DNA of 64,000 nt, taken from the NCBI GenBank assembly GCA_033980235.1, contig CM067077.1:12193797-12257796 (forward strand), written 5' to 3'. Below the pieces are notes generated by a model. It worked only from the letters and a program-made list of their open reading frames with translations, had not been told where the DNA came from and ran no database searches. The DNA is from Diadema setosum (taxonomy: Eukaryota; Echinodermata; Echinoidea; Diadematoida; Diadematidae). The stretch's first letter is position 1. Every line of letters begins with the position of its first letter. A program made the translations under genes and the position numbers. Below are positions 10,608 to 20,582 of the stretch, in pieces.

Positions 10608-10673
10608 ATCTTGGCAAGTCTTGACGCTGTCCGTGGTAGCAGAGTTTGATGATCATTCCCACTATCTTAGCAA
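10608..10673 (+). CDS. Candidate second coding exon of the secreted-protein gene
   Basis: A 66-base exon with a strong acceptor (GTGTCTTTCTTCCTTTAG) and a usable donor (AGCAA|GTATGG). Only one frame is open through the donor, and it is the one required by the exon ending at 9673: AA plus A gives Lys. The peptide continues SWQVLTLSVVAEFDDHSHYL then SK. Both ends are in phase 2, and each exon ends in AA so that a Lys codon may span the junction. No motif is recognised beyond an acidic-His stretch (EFDDHSH) that could, speculatively, bind metal. No third exon could be assigned; a plus-strand acceptor at 23107 has a compatible phase but two of its frames are open. Confidence 0.35.
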
Positions 10674-11985
10674 GTATGGGAATGTTTTAAATGTATACAT
10701 AAAAAGAATGGAAAATGCTATGAAGATGTTAGTTGTGTCTATCATTGGGCAAAATTGGTTTTGTTGGAACATTGAAGTATTTTAATATTTAGGGGGAACC
10801 TGGTACAGAGTTTGTGGAACTTTAATAGTTTCAGATGTAACTCCCCTTTGCAAATTTGTGCTATATTACACATCTCTTCAAGGGACTTCAGTATAGGCTA
10901 TGAAAAGCCATAGCAAAGTGCAACACAACCTTGTATTATATTTCTCAGACTGATTGATCCATAGCACATGTCCATTCAGAATTCTGTGTTTACACGGGGG
11001 AAAAGGATACCTTTAATACCTCAAGGTCTGTTGCACTTTTTCAAAATAGAAAAAAAGAAAAAATTAAGAGAAGAGAAGGAAAGAAAGAGAAGGGAAGAAA
11101 AGAAAAGAGGGGGAGGGGAGAGAGTGAGCTGACTTACCATAATTTGTTGAAGCACAGTTTTTTTTTTTTTTTTTTTTTTGCTGATATGAAGGCTAATATT
11201 TATGTGATCATGAGGTTCAAAGATTCTGTTTGAGAATTCACTGTCACTGACCCTGATCATTTTCCGTTGTTTCATATATTCACCATGTAATGATTTCTCC
11301 ATGAATTTATCACATGATCATTTTCGGTGTATCCTTCCCCATTCTTTTTTTTTTTTGGGGGGGGGGGCATTCCAAATTCATGCTGCTGATTTAACATTTC
11401 TGCAAGTGTGCTTTTTTTTGTTATTTATTTTTGAGAACTCTTCTGCCAGTATAATGATATCGAGTGGCTTGAAGTGGCCTGCCAAGCCATGCATAGAATG
11501 GGTACTGCACTCTGTAATCCCAGCTCGAAGGCATCCATAACTTGCCTTGAACTTGCATCACCCGTATTAATTACTCCCCTACTGTGAGCCGATATTGTCC
11601 ACTGCAAACCCAAGATGATCTATAGTCTTCATCTTACAGACCCTACTATGATAGTAACGTGAGAATTGGAGAGAAAATCCCAGAAGAAAGCAATTCAGTA
11701 ACTAAAGATAAATCAGTAGAAAACCGACTGTAACGTTATGCACAGAAATTGTCAGTGACAATTGTGATTTGAAATTCTCAAAATGAAAGCAAATTATAAT
11801 CATGATATTTATCAAATTGTGTGAAAAAAAAGGTGTACATATTCAGTCTGTTAAAGAAGTCACCGATGGACTTTCATAGATATATGTGTAGAAGATTGAC
11901 CATATAGTGTAATATGTACATGTGGTATGAATATCTCCAGTATACGCCTCGCATGTTGATAGCAGAAACAGATCAATACAAAGTC
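10674..11985. other. No gene; A/T and purine microsatellites
   Basis: It contains an AAAGAGAAGG-type purine tract (11046-11125), T-runs (11158-11179) and a T-run abutting a G-run (11345-11367). No exon is supported. Confidence 0.5.
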
Positions 11986-12502
11986 TTAAAGGAATGGTAT
12001 AGCTTGTAGTTGAGATGGGGCTTCAGATCTTTTTTTTTTTTATGTGTGGCATAGTGAGAATCTTCACTGTACTTACGAAATATAGAAAACCTACATTTCT
12101 GAAAGGAAATCAAAGTTGATTTGATGAAAATCGCTTTTTAAATGGCTTAGATATGTCCAAAAACAAAGTGGTCGTAATAAAAGTTGGGGCCAAATCTTTA
12201 CACAAGGACTACTGTGTGTTTGGATATCTCAGCCACTTCAAAGCTGATTCTCATCAAATAAACCACTTATAAGACATGCAAAAAGGTCCCGCCTTTTATC
12301 AGGACCACTTTGTTTTTGGATATCTCGGCAGTGTCGAAACTGATTTTCATCAAATAAGATTTGAATTCCCCATGGAATTGTACACTCTTTCATATTTCGT
12401 AAGTCATTTCTTAATATCTTACCCCCCCACCCCCCCCCCAAAAAAAAACAACAACAACAACCCGGAAACCACATCTCAAGCGAAACTATGCTATCCCTTT
12501 AA
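11986..12502. mobile_element. TTAA element D, copy 1 (Kolobok-like MITE)
   Basis: Starts TTAAAGGAATGGTATAGCTT and ends GCTATCCCTTTAA. It is an imperfect foldback with GATTTGATGAAAATC on one arm and GATTTTCATCAAATAA on the other, plus the recurring phrase TTTGGATATCTC. Related copies lie at 33822 and 61506. TTAA at both ends and a terminus starting AGG fit the Kolobok superfamily by general knowledge. Its right TTAA is also the left TTAA of the next element. Confidence 0.75.
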
Positions 12503-12591
12503 CCCGTTGAGGACGAGTCCCGAGTATACTCGGGCAGGTGTCTATGGGAAATGCATGTTGTAGCAAAATTAAACCATCCTCAATGGGTTAA
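12499..12591. mobile_element. 93-bp TTAA MITE A, copy 1 (piggyBac-like ends)
   Basis: Runs from TTAACCCGTTGAGGA to TCCTCAATGGGTTAA. The 15-base ends are imperfect inverted repeats flanked by TTAA. The interior carries CGAGTATACTCG (a palindrome) and CTATGGGAAATGCATGTTG. Four copies occur in this window. Ends of CCC/GGG next to TTAA fit piggyBac-type non-autonomous elements. Only the ends support this class; there is no coding capacity. Confidence 0.85.
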
Positions 12592-13954
12592 GCTGTCCTT
12601 ATGTTTCATCAGTATGAGAAAGTATAAAAGAGGAGATAGAGTGAAGAAAGAAGAACATAATGGGGGGGGGGGTACAAGAGGAAGATAGAGAGGAAGAGAG
12701 AGACAGTGACAAAGAGAGTAAATTCCTGTGTACAATATATTCATTTGTACATTTGACCCTGAGTAAACTGGAATGGCTCTTCAAAGCCTCTATTACGTAG
12801 ACGGTGGTGTACACTTGTGCACTCATCCATTTTCAATTGCCGTCACAACTTGGGTGACCGGTGTATCCACTGCCATTTGTTGCACAAAATCTTGTGATTA
12901 ATTCCTTTAATTGGGTGATCATCTGTCATTATTACTTACCTAATCCTAAAATTTGCTTGTTTTCTTCCTCGCCAAGCCCATATGCACCTCCTATGACACT
13001 GTGGGGAATATCTACACTGGTGCACTATCACTTTGTGTTTTGGTGTTACACTCTGTACACTGAACTGGTATAGCTATCACAACTACAAGTTAGGTTAGAG
13101 TAAAACTAGTAATCTATGCAAGTATGAAGCTTTCACAAATTTCACGAGGAGCGAAGATTTGCAAAAGTAAATGGGCATGGAAAGGTTTTGTCTACACAAT
13201 GCATTGAATGCCAATGACAATTCACAAAATTTCCATGCTGCGTAAAGGACCGTTGGCTTTAATTTGCGAAAGTTTCATGTCACAAGTGTTCCTGGCTTTA
13301 AATATGCATTCAAGCCATACATGCATTTGCGCATGAGCCAGAAATGTTTGTGATCTGATGTTCTGTGCCAAGAAAGCTTTAAGAACGGAAACTTTGCCTT
13401 CTACATGTATGAGAGTCAAAATGATCGAAATTGACACTTTCCATTTTTCATAGGTCTTTGGCCATAATGTTCAAGATGATGAATTCTTTCAGTCCATGCA
13501 GTGGTGTCAGATTGCTTGAATATTTGCCTCCTGGTAGTTTTGTTTGTGTTTTCATTGTTGAGAGAAATGCATTGAAATTTTTGTGTACACTTCTTTCTTT
13601 TCGGCACTGTCAGTGTCAACCCTGGTTGCAAAACGCATGGCTGACTTGGCAAAAAAAGAACGCCTTTTGTTTTCATTCATTCACTCTCATCGAGACTATT
13701 CAGCGCATCCCCCTTCGAACACTAATGCAAAACAAACAAAGCAAAACAAACTAAAAATACAAAATAGAACAAAACAAATGTCGTGGGAAAGTCAGTGATC
13801 TGCAGAAATCTTAGATGATCACATTTCATTTACCTGACACAAAGGAGCAGCCATGCTTGCTACAGTTACTTTTCTTGAACTTGGATGAGACATTGCCCAA
13901 TTCACACTCTAGAAATACAATAGCGTTCACAAGACCGCGTTATTAGGGATTTTT
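12592..13954. other. No gene; fragment of repeat P at about 13090-13290
   Basis: A block near 13120-13200 (AAATTTCACGAGGAGCGAAG, then TTTGTCTACAC) matches 52330-52400 in diverged form, so it is a dispersed repeat. Around 13430-13800 open frames occur on both strands; an acceptor-like CGGCACTGTCAG at 13617 has no donor downstream. Confidence 0.45.
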
Positions 13955-15064
13955 GTCCCCGCCGAACGAGTTCGAGCAGGGGACTATGAAACGGGCTCCG
14001 TACGTGTGTGTGTCCGTGTGTCCGTCCGTCCGTCCGTGTGTCCGTCCGTCCGTCCGTCCGTCCGTGTGTCCGTGTGTGCGTCCGTGTGTGATCAAAATCT
14101 TCAATTTGCTACTTCTCTGTCATTTATGAGCCAATTTTGATTCTGTTTGCTTTATATGATAGCACTACATGGGAGCTTTGAAACTTCTACACAGAATTTC
14201 AGTCGTGACCTTTGACCTTGACCTTTGACCTATATTGTACATTTTGCTACAAAATGCTACTCCTTCGCCATTTCTAACCCGATTTCGATTCCGTTTGCTT
14301 TATGTGATGGCACTAGGTGAGGGCTTCAAAACTTCTACACAGAATTTTGACCTTTGACTTCTTTGACCTTTGACCTTGATTTTTTGACCTATATTGTACA
14401 TTTTGCTACAAAATGCTACTCCTTCGCCATTTCTAACCCGATTTCGATTCCGTTTGCTTTATGTGATGGCACTAGGTGAGGGCTTCAAAACTTCTACACA
14501 GAATTTTGACCTTTGACTTCTTTGACCTTTGACCTTGATTTTTGACCTATATTGTACATTTTGCTACGAAATGCTACTCCTTCGCCATTTTTAACCCGAT
14601 TTCAATTCCGTTTGCTTTATATGATGGCACTAGTTGAGGGCTTCAAAACTTCTACACAGAATTTTGACCTTTGACTTCTATGACCTTTGACCTTGATTTT
14701 TGACCTATATTGTGCATTTTGCTACAGAATGCTACTCCTTCGCCATTTCTAACCCGATTTCGATTCCGTTTGCTTTATGTGATAGCACTAGGTGAGGGCT
14801 TCAAAACTTCTACACAGAATTTTGACCTTTGTCTTCTTTGACCTTTGACCTTGATTTTTGACCTATATTGTACATTGGCTACAAAATGCTACTCCTTCGC
14901 CATTTCTAACCCAATTTCGATTTCCATTTGCTTTATGTGATGGCACTAGGTGAGGGCTTCAAAACTTCTACACAGAATTTTGACCTTTGACTTCTTTGAC
15001 CTTTGACCTTGATTTTTTACCTATATTGCACATTTTGTTACAAAATGCTACTTCCGGCGGGGAC
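13955..15064. mobile_element. GTCCCCGCC foldback carrying a satellite array
   Basis: The left end GTCCCCGCCGAACGAGTTCG is answered by GGCGGGGAC at 15056-15064. ACCGCGT stands in direct orientation just outside both ends (near 13934 and 15077) and may be a target duplication. Inside are a CCGT/GTGT microsatellite (14003-14088) and a 158-bp tandem array. No transposase is present, so it is a non-autonomous element or a composite foldback. Confidence 0.6.
14093..15050 (+). repeat. 158-bp tandem repeat with DR1 nuclear-receptor motifs
   Basis: The phrase CTTCTACACAGAATT recurs at 14184, 14332, 14491, 14649, 14807 and 14965, giving a period of 148 and then about 158 bases over nearly six units. 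Each unit contains TGACCTTTGACCT, whose complement AGGTCAAAGGTCA is a perfect DR1 direct repeat. It occurs at 14206, 14219, 14364, 14523, 14681, 14839 and 14997. Extra half-sites (TTGACCTAT, TGACTTC) surround each one. HNF4, RXR heterodimers and COUP-TF receptors bind DR1 in animals. Whether the array is used here is unknown. Confidence 0.9.
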
Positions 15065-15136
15065 ATATGTTACGCACCGCGTAATTTCTACTTTTCCTTG
15101 TTTGATTTCACATCCTGGACGCGGACCACGATGTAA

Positions 15137-15274
15137 TGACGTCATTTTGAAGGAACTGCGCATGCTCCGAGTTCTCCCGCACGTCCAGTGCCAGAATCGA
15201 GAATGCGTCTTCTAAGGATTTCATGTCCTCCTAGATTCAGGATGGGAATGACGTCATTGCTTTGGCTCACCAAT
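15137..15274. promoter_or_regulatory. Double CRE with NRF1-like and CCAAT boxes
   Basis: Two perfect palindromic CREs (TGACGTCA, each within AATGACGTCATT) sit at 15137-15144 and 15249-15256, with an NRF1-like TGCGCATGC at 15157-15165 and CCAAT at 15270-15274. The patch is GC- and CpG-rich compared with its flanks. CREB/ATF and NRF1 sites are typical of animal promoters. No TATA box or obvious first exon is seen, and either strand could be served. Confidence 0.4.
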
Positions 15275-15910
15275 CGCCAGCCCATGGGAGGGGATGGGGC
15301 CGTGACATCATGACAGTATGTCATGAAAGGTGTGCACTGAAAATCGAAATGGGTGACTATTGGAACTGCTCTTGTGTGAGAACGGCATCACCGTCCATAC
15401 AATTGAAAAGTCCCCGCTATTGAAATCTAAACATGAGCTGGATTATTCAGGTTTAGGAGGAGGTTGTATGTTTTCTGGCCTCATTTTTATCTGTATATTT
15501 GTGGGTATATTCCTTTCTTATTTTTGTTCATAGATAAAACAATGATTTACCAATTAAGACTTTTAGAAAGCCCCTAGAGGGATGCAAACCTTTTTTCCAA
15601 GGCCATAGAGTCACTACTGCCATAGAACTGTCAACTCATCCATACAACATATGGGATTCAGAGCATCACTGGAAACTAGTCACCTGTTGAACTTCTACTA
15701 AAGTGGTTCTATCCAGAAATATTTCATTTCTTTATAGTAGTGCACTTAAGAACTGTATGTGAACAAAAAAAAAAAAAAATGCAGCAAAACTTAACCTTCA
15801 TGGAAGTAATAATAATAAAAATAAGTTTCACTTCTTAAATTATTCTTTTGAACATTTTTTGTTTTTGTCCTCTTTTTTTTGCTTTACATACATACACAAA
15901 ATTAGAGGCT
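15275..15910. other. No supported gene
   Basis: AT-rich DNA with A- and T-runs (15765-15779, 15873-15881). No repeat family was recognised. Confidence 0.5.
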
Positions 15911-16093
15911 CAGGGCCCCGTTGCAAGAAAGTTGCAATCAATTGCAAATAATTGCTAATTTTGAAACAACCATTCTGATTGGCTCAGGGTCTGCCCTATT
16001 AAGAAGACATGCATGCAGCAATGATTTTGATTGGCCAGTGACAATCAGTTGCAAGTTGCGTTTAAACGCAAAGTTTCTAGCAACGGGGCCCTG
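15911..16093. mobile_element. 183-bp MITE with CAGGGCCCCGTTGC ends (L)
   Basis: The ends CAGGGCCCCGTTGCAAGAAA and TTTCTAGCAACGGGGCCCTG are near-perfect inverted repeats. The interior is rich in TTGCAA words and includes GATTGGC twice. Only one copy was seen. No certain target duplication was found, so the superfamily is not assigned. Confidence 0.75.
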
Positions 16094-16439
16094 GTGCCAC
16101 AGGGGACCATGCAGCTCAGACTTTATAAACTAGAAACTTTATCACACAGTGGCTTCATATCGGTCCATTGAGCCATTTATGAAAATCACAGGAATGAAAT
16201 GCAAGGCACTAACAACTTACAAGCGAATAGTGAATTTGAAGCAGATCAATTCAATAGACAAAGCAACATGGATGAAATGATCCTTTGGATTGCTCTTTGT
16301 GTGACCTTTTAATGGCCAAAGATTGTCATTTTTGTATGATGATAGCAATGGAAGTGAAAGATCATGGGTTTGAGAGAGTTAAATGTAAAATGTGTGCTTT
16401 CTCTCTGTCTCAGCCTGTGAATGTAACCGTGGTCTGGGT

Positions 16440-16690
16440 GGATATAAATCTCATGTCACGTGTGGCTGCACATTGCGCGGCTGGCCATCTCCCTGTCAGT
16501 CAGTGTGATATTGTCCCCGCGCCGTCGCCCGCCAGCGGTGGAGCGAGGCTTGGGGGGGGGGGGGTGTACAACGGCACCCTGTTTGCCCGCCCCACGCACC
16601 GAGAGCTGTAGTTGCCACTGCTCAGTGGGCTTTGACAAGTTTTGTGAGAACTTTGACATTGACTGCCACAGCGCACCTTGCCTATGGTTC
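16440..16690. promoter_or_regulatory. CpG-rich patch with E-box and GC boxes
   Basis: A 250-base island of high CpG in AT-rich surroundings. It holds an E-box CACGTG near 16458, CCCCGCGCCGTCGCCCGCC near 16516-16534, a G-run at 16551-16564 and a GC box in CCCGCCCCACGC near 16587. Open frames exist on both strands through it, but none has splice or start support. It could be a promoter or part of a GC-rich repeat. Confidence 0.3.
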
Positions 16691-18151
16691 CTTTGTCATT
16701 CAAGGGCAAAAAAGAGAGATTTAATGTAAACCCTACATGCTGTTTTTTTTTTTCTTTCCCCATACTTAAAGGGGGATATGTTACCAGAAATGGATGCCGT
16801 TATGTGATAGTTTTTCGGTAATGAGATTTTGTTACCACAGGATCAAAGAAGAATTCTTGGAGTAATTAGTCTGTGTATTACGAGTACATCTAGGGTTGCA
16901 TAATTTAAGAAGTTTCAAGTTGTTGTTTTTTTTTTGTACTGCTTTATAAACAATCATTTCATTTATGTTGTACTGGTACAGCACTTGCTATTACTTTAGA
17001 TTAAGGTAATGCTTTGTCTTTTAAATTTATAAACAAGCTTCTCTCAGGTATAGTTTCTAGAAGTCCCTTTTGCAATGAAATCAACTTTGTAAGAGTTTTT
17101 CCTTTGAAACTGCATACATTTGGAATTTGTTGTCAACACTGCATCATCACAGAATCATGGGTGGACTGCAAACATTTGAAAAGGTATATGTATGGAAACT
17201 ATCAAGATACAGCCGTCTTCCATCCATGAAGCGTAAATTAAATCCATCCTATTTTGGATGATAAAGTGCGCTGATGGAACTCAATGCAGTGTGTTAGTAT
17301 GAGTGTAGAATATACTACGAATGGGCATTTGAAGTTTGCAGTCAAATCATGAAATAAAGCAAATAAAAGTCAAAGCTTTTCGTTAGGTACCTGCCCTGTT
17401 ACAGCCAAGAATTCTTGCAGAATGATGTCCGTAGAAGATAGAGAGACATGCCTTTTCAAACTTATGAGCAGTTGTGGATCACAGAAGCTTCTCAATATCT
17501 GTGCCTTAACTGTGGTACTCTCAATCTCGGCCAGCCATCATGGCGAGACTGAATTCTCCTCAGGTGTGTTCACGTAAGGTCAAGCACCTGCTGTTTCTTA
17601 ACAGCTTTCATTTGATCGTTCCCGACGAACATTCATAAACGTCAGATATGCAAGTCAAAAGGTTGAACGCCTCACACGAGAAAGCAGTTGGATGAATCAG
17701 AAAAGTTGGATTAAGCAAATATTTGAGTGTCATGGTTGTACTCTCTTGACAAAAAAAAAAAAAAAAGATGTGAGGGGAAAAAGGTCATTGTGTCTGTCCA
17801 ATATTCACGCCTTTGTGGGTGAAGGGCAAAACACTGTGATCTGAACAATCGGGCTTTTTACTGTGCAAGCTGATTGAAGCACAGTTGGAGCCATACATTG
17901 GGCATATGTGACATTCTTGCCTAGTCCCACATGTACAAAAAGAAGTTAGGGAGTTGCAGTTAAATTTCATAAGACAAGTCCAAGACTAGATCACCACAAC
18001 ACAGGCTGATACACAGTCCATCAAAGTTACTTGTAAAACTTGATCAGATCTGACTTGGCTCCAGAGGGTAAATTGAGTTGTAGTCTCTCACAAGAAAGTT
18101 TTTGAAAACTCACATAATCAATTGTCATGATAACAAATGGGATTGATGTAG
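16691..18151. other. No supported gene
   Basis: AT-rich unique-looking DNA with T- and A-runs (16742-16753, 17752-17766). No exon-like segment with paired splice sites was found. Confidence 0.5.
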
Positions 18152-18181
18152 TTTGTTTGTTTGTTTGTTTGTTTGTTTGTT
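18152..18181. repeat. GTTT microsatellite
   Basis: About seven tandem copies of TTTG, directly before a dispersed repeat. Confidence 0.95.
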
Positions 18182-18189
18182 CATTTTCC

Positions 18190-18480
18190 ATCTGAGAAGA
18201 TGGCTGGATAGCCCATATTCAGCTACATTAAGCTGGTCTTCCATGGGATCCAGTTGGATGCGAGGTGGGACCACTTCACCGGGTTAAACACCCTGCTCGT
18301 TGCGATGAATGAATGAAGCGGGATCTTTTATGTGCATACACAGGACCTCCATTTTATGTCCAATCCGAGGGACAGAGTGTTTTGCCTCTTGCTAGAAGGG
18401 ACGGTATGCTTACACACAACATTGCTCAGTCCAGACTCGGGTTCGAACCCGGGCCGCGTGATCGTGAGGCATGTAGTTGT
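18190..18480 (+). repeat. Dispersed repeat with tRNA-like B-box
   Basis: Contains GGATCTTTTATGTGCAT, CCGAGGGACAGAGTG and, at the right, GGGTTCGAACCCG, which matches the RNA polymerase III B-box. I recall this phrase set from interspersed repeats of marine invertebrates, usually ending in tRNA-like sequence; here it breaks off after GATCGTGAGGC. No A-box at tRNA spacing is visible, so it is not a tRNA gene. A SINE-like or truncated element is the best reading. Confidence 0.5.
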
Positions 18481-18481
18481 C

Positions 18482-19126
18482 AGTCGGAAAATGCAAGAGA
18501 CTATCATATAATAGGACTATAATATCTCAAGCAATTCTTGATATGGTTGGAAATTGGTGACAAGCTTCAGCAGATACTTGTATGGTGCAAGTTTTGTTTT
18601 GTTTTGTTTTTTTTTTTTTCATAAGGACATCCACTTACAAAATTCTTTCTCTTCCAAGGACTGTTCACACTTTTAGTGAAATATGACATCTGCGTAACAT
18701 TTAGAATACTGTAATTATGTCTACCAACATTTCTTAGAAGTCACCAAAAAAGTAGATTAAAAAGAAAAGAAAAGAAAAGAAAAGACAAAAAAACTGTTCT
18801 CTCTTCTCTTCCCCCTGTGCTTGCCCACACATGCAGATAACCACCTCGTGTAAATCCCCAAAGACATCTTATAATCAAACTACAAGAGATAATTTGTCCA
18901 GGGGAGAAGAAAAGCACCCTGCAACTAATGTCCACTGGTGGAGGAGAGTGAGAATAAGCCCTGATTATCCCAAACTGACCGTAATGACCATAATTTTCGC
19001 CACTCCATTCTCGTACTCTCACCACCTGATGAAAAACACCCGCACTCATTCACCAAGGGGTACTCAATCTCCTCAGTGTTCATACCACTTGATGATCATT
19101 TGTGTTTATATTGTCCTGGGACCCAT
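18482..19126. other. No supported gene
   Basis: Holds T-runs (18605-18620) and an AAAAG microsatellite (18760-18785). Open frames on both strands near 18830-19050 lack splice support. Confidence 0.5.
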
Positions 19127-19711
19127 AAGGGCTTTTTACACTTGTGTTTCTTAACCCCGGACTTTCTCTGACCCAGGACTATCGTTAGTCCCGTACCAAT
19201 TTTTTCAGCTTTTTACACTCGCCAATTAGTCCCGTACTATCTCTTGTCTGGGGCTAAGGAGAAAACTGACCTTTTTACACTCGTATTTCTTAGCCCCGGA
19301 CTTTCCAAATCACATGAATATTCATAATTACGCTGTGTACTGTACACGTACACGCACGCACCGGCAGCACTTGATCACCTCGTTTCTGATTGGTCAGTGA
19401 GGGTCGCACTTCGTCTCCGTCGCTTAGCCCAGGATTATTTTTTCGTTCTGTTTACACTAACTTGCTTGGCACCGCAATTGCGGTGCTACTAGCACCGCAA
19501 TTCTAGCACCGCAATTGCGGTGCTAACCCCTGCTATTTTGCAGGGCCAGATAGTACCGTACTATCGGTGGGGCTAGCCCACTTTGGCAAAAACGAGTGTA
19601 AACAGAAAGTGGTCTAAGGATAGTCCCGTACCAACGGTGGGGCTAAGGCCCCCCCTTAGCCCCACCGTTGGTCCGGGGTTAAGCAAAAATTTACAAGTGT
19701 AAAAAGCCCTA
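19127..19711 (-). mobile_element. Palindrome-rich DNA element F, copy 2
   Basis: The reverse-orientation partner of the copy at 9717, matching nearly end to end. It has the same inverted ends (AGGGCTTTTTACACTTGT), the ACCGCAATTGCGGT palindromes (two complete, one half) and the stem of CCAACGGTGGGGCTAAGG. The two copies differ mainly in G-run length and small indels, suggesting fairly recent activity. Confidence 0.8.
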
Positions 19712-19845
19712 TACACTGTAGCTTGGCTTTGTAATGATAACAGATAGAAGATTCATCCTTTGTGGTTCTCGTTGTTGTTGTTTTTTTTTTTGTTTTCTTT
19801 TGGAGAGAGACAGAGAAACGAGGAGGAGAGGAAGGACAAGAAGTG

Positions 19846-20582
19846 ATACCCCGTTCACACACAAAGTTGGGCCCAGGAGCGCTCCTGCAGAGCTACCAAG
19901 TCTCACGCATGGCACCCATTTTTCTCACGTATCGGGCGAAGTCTGCAACTTGGGCCTATAATAATGAGCATAGCTCAAAGGATTTCCCTTTTGTCTTTCA
20001 AAATAAGTAAAAAATAGTCACTTACTTGTAAGTATGCACCTGATCACACCATTAAAAGCTAAAAATTGAAAAAGCTCCCTACCGTGGGAGGGAGAAAAAA
20101 ACCCTTCCCACACCCTCGATCGCGCGCACATTCGTGTGCCGAGATGCCGAGTCATGAAAATCTCACTCAAAAAATGTTTTTGAACTTGGCATCCCTGCTC
20201 CTGAAGCGCTTAGACTTATGCCCCTCTGAAGGTGCATTTATCAACTCACTCCTGGCGCAGAATTAAGGTTTCCAAATAACTTTCAAGGAGTTCTGGCCAG
20301 TTGATAAATACAAAGCTGTTTTGATTATTAGGAGTTAGAAACACATTCCTGAATGCTGAAAAAAAAATGCAATCACAAACAAATTTCTATGTGTTTGAGC
20401 CGGAAATGTGTTTCTATAAAATCGATAAACGCAAAGTCATTTTGTAACGCATTTATGGCTTGGACCTATAACTTGAGAGCGCTCCAGAGCCTGACTGTCT
20501 CTTCATATACACCAATTATAGAGTTCAGTGGGATTCAGGAATGCTCCTGGAGTGCTCTAGATTTCCTGTGTGAACAGGATAT
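19846..20582. mobile_element. Foldback with CCGTTCACACA ends
   Basis: Left end ATACCCCGTTCACACA; the right end read inward is ATATCCTGTTCACACA (14 of 16 identical). The arms continue to pair loosely (GGAGCGCTCCTGCAGAGCT against a complement near 20540-20560). The interior is partly GC-rich (20090-20150). An open plus-strand frame inside (20066-20266) is not supported as a gene. The ends resemble those of element H, so the two may be related. Confidence 0.6.

Noticed and set aside
18421..18450. tRNA gene
   Set aside because: Only a B-box-like GGTTCGAACCC is present; there is no A-box at tRNA spacing and no cloverleaf. Treated as part of a dispersed repeat.
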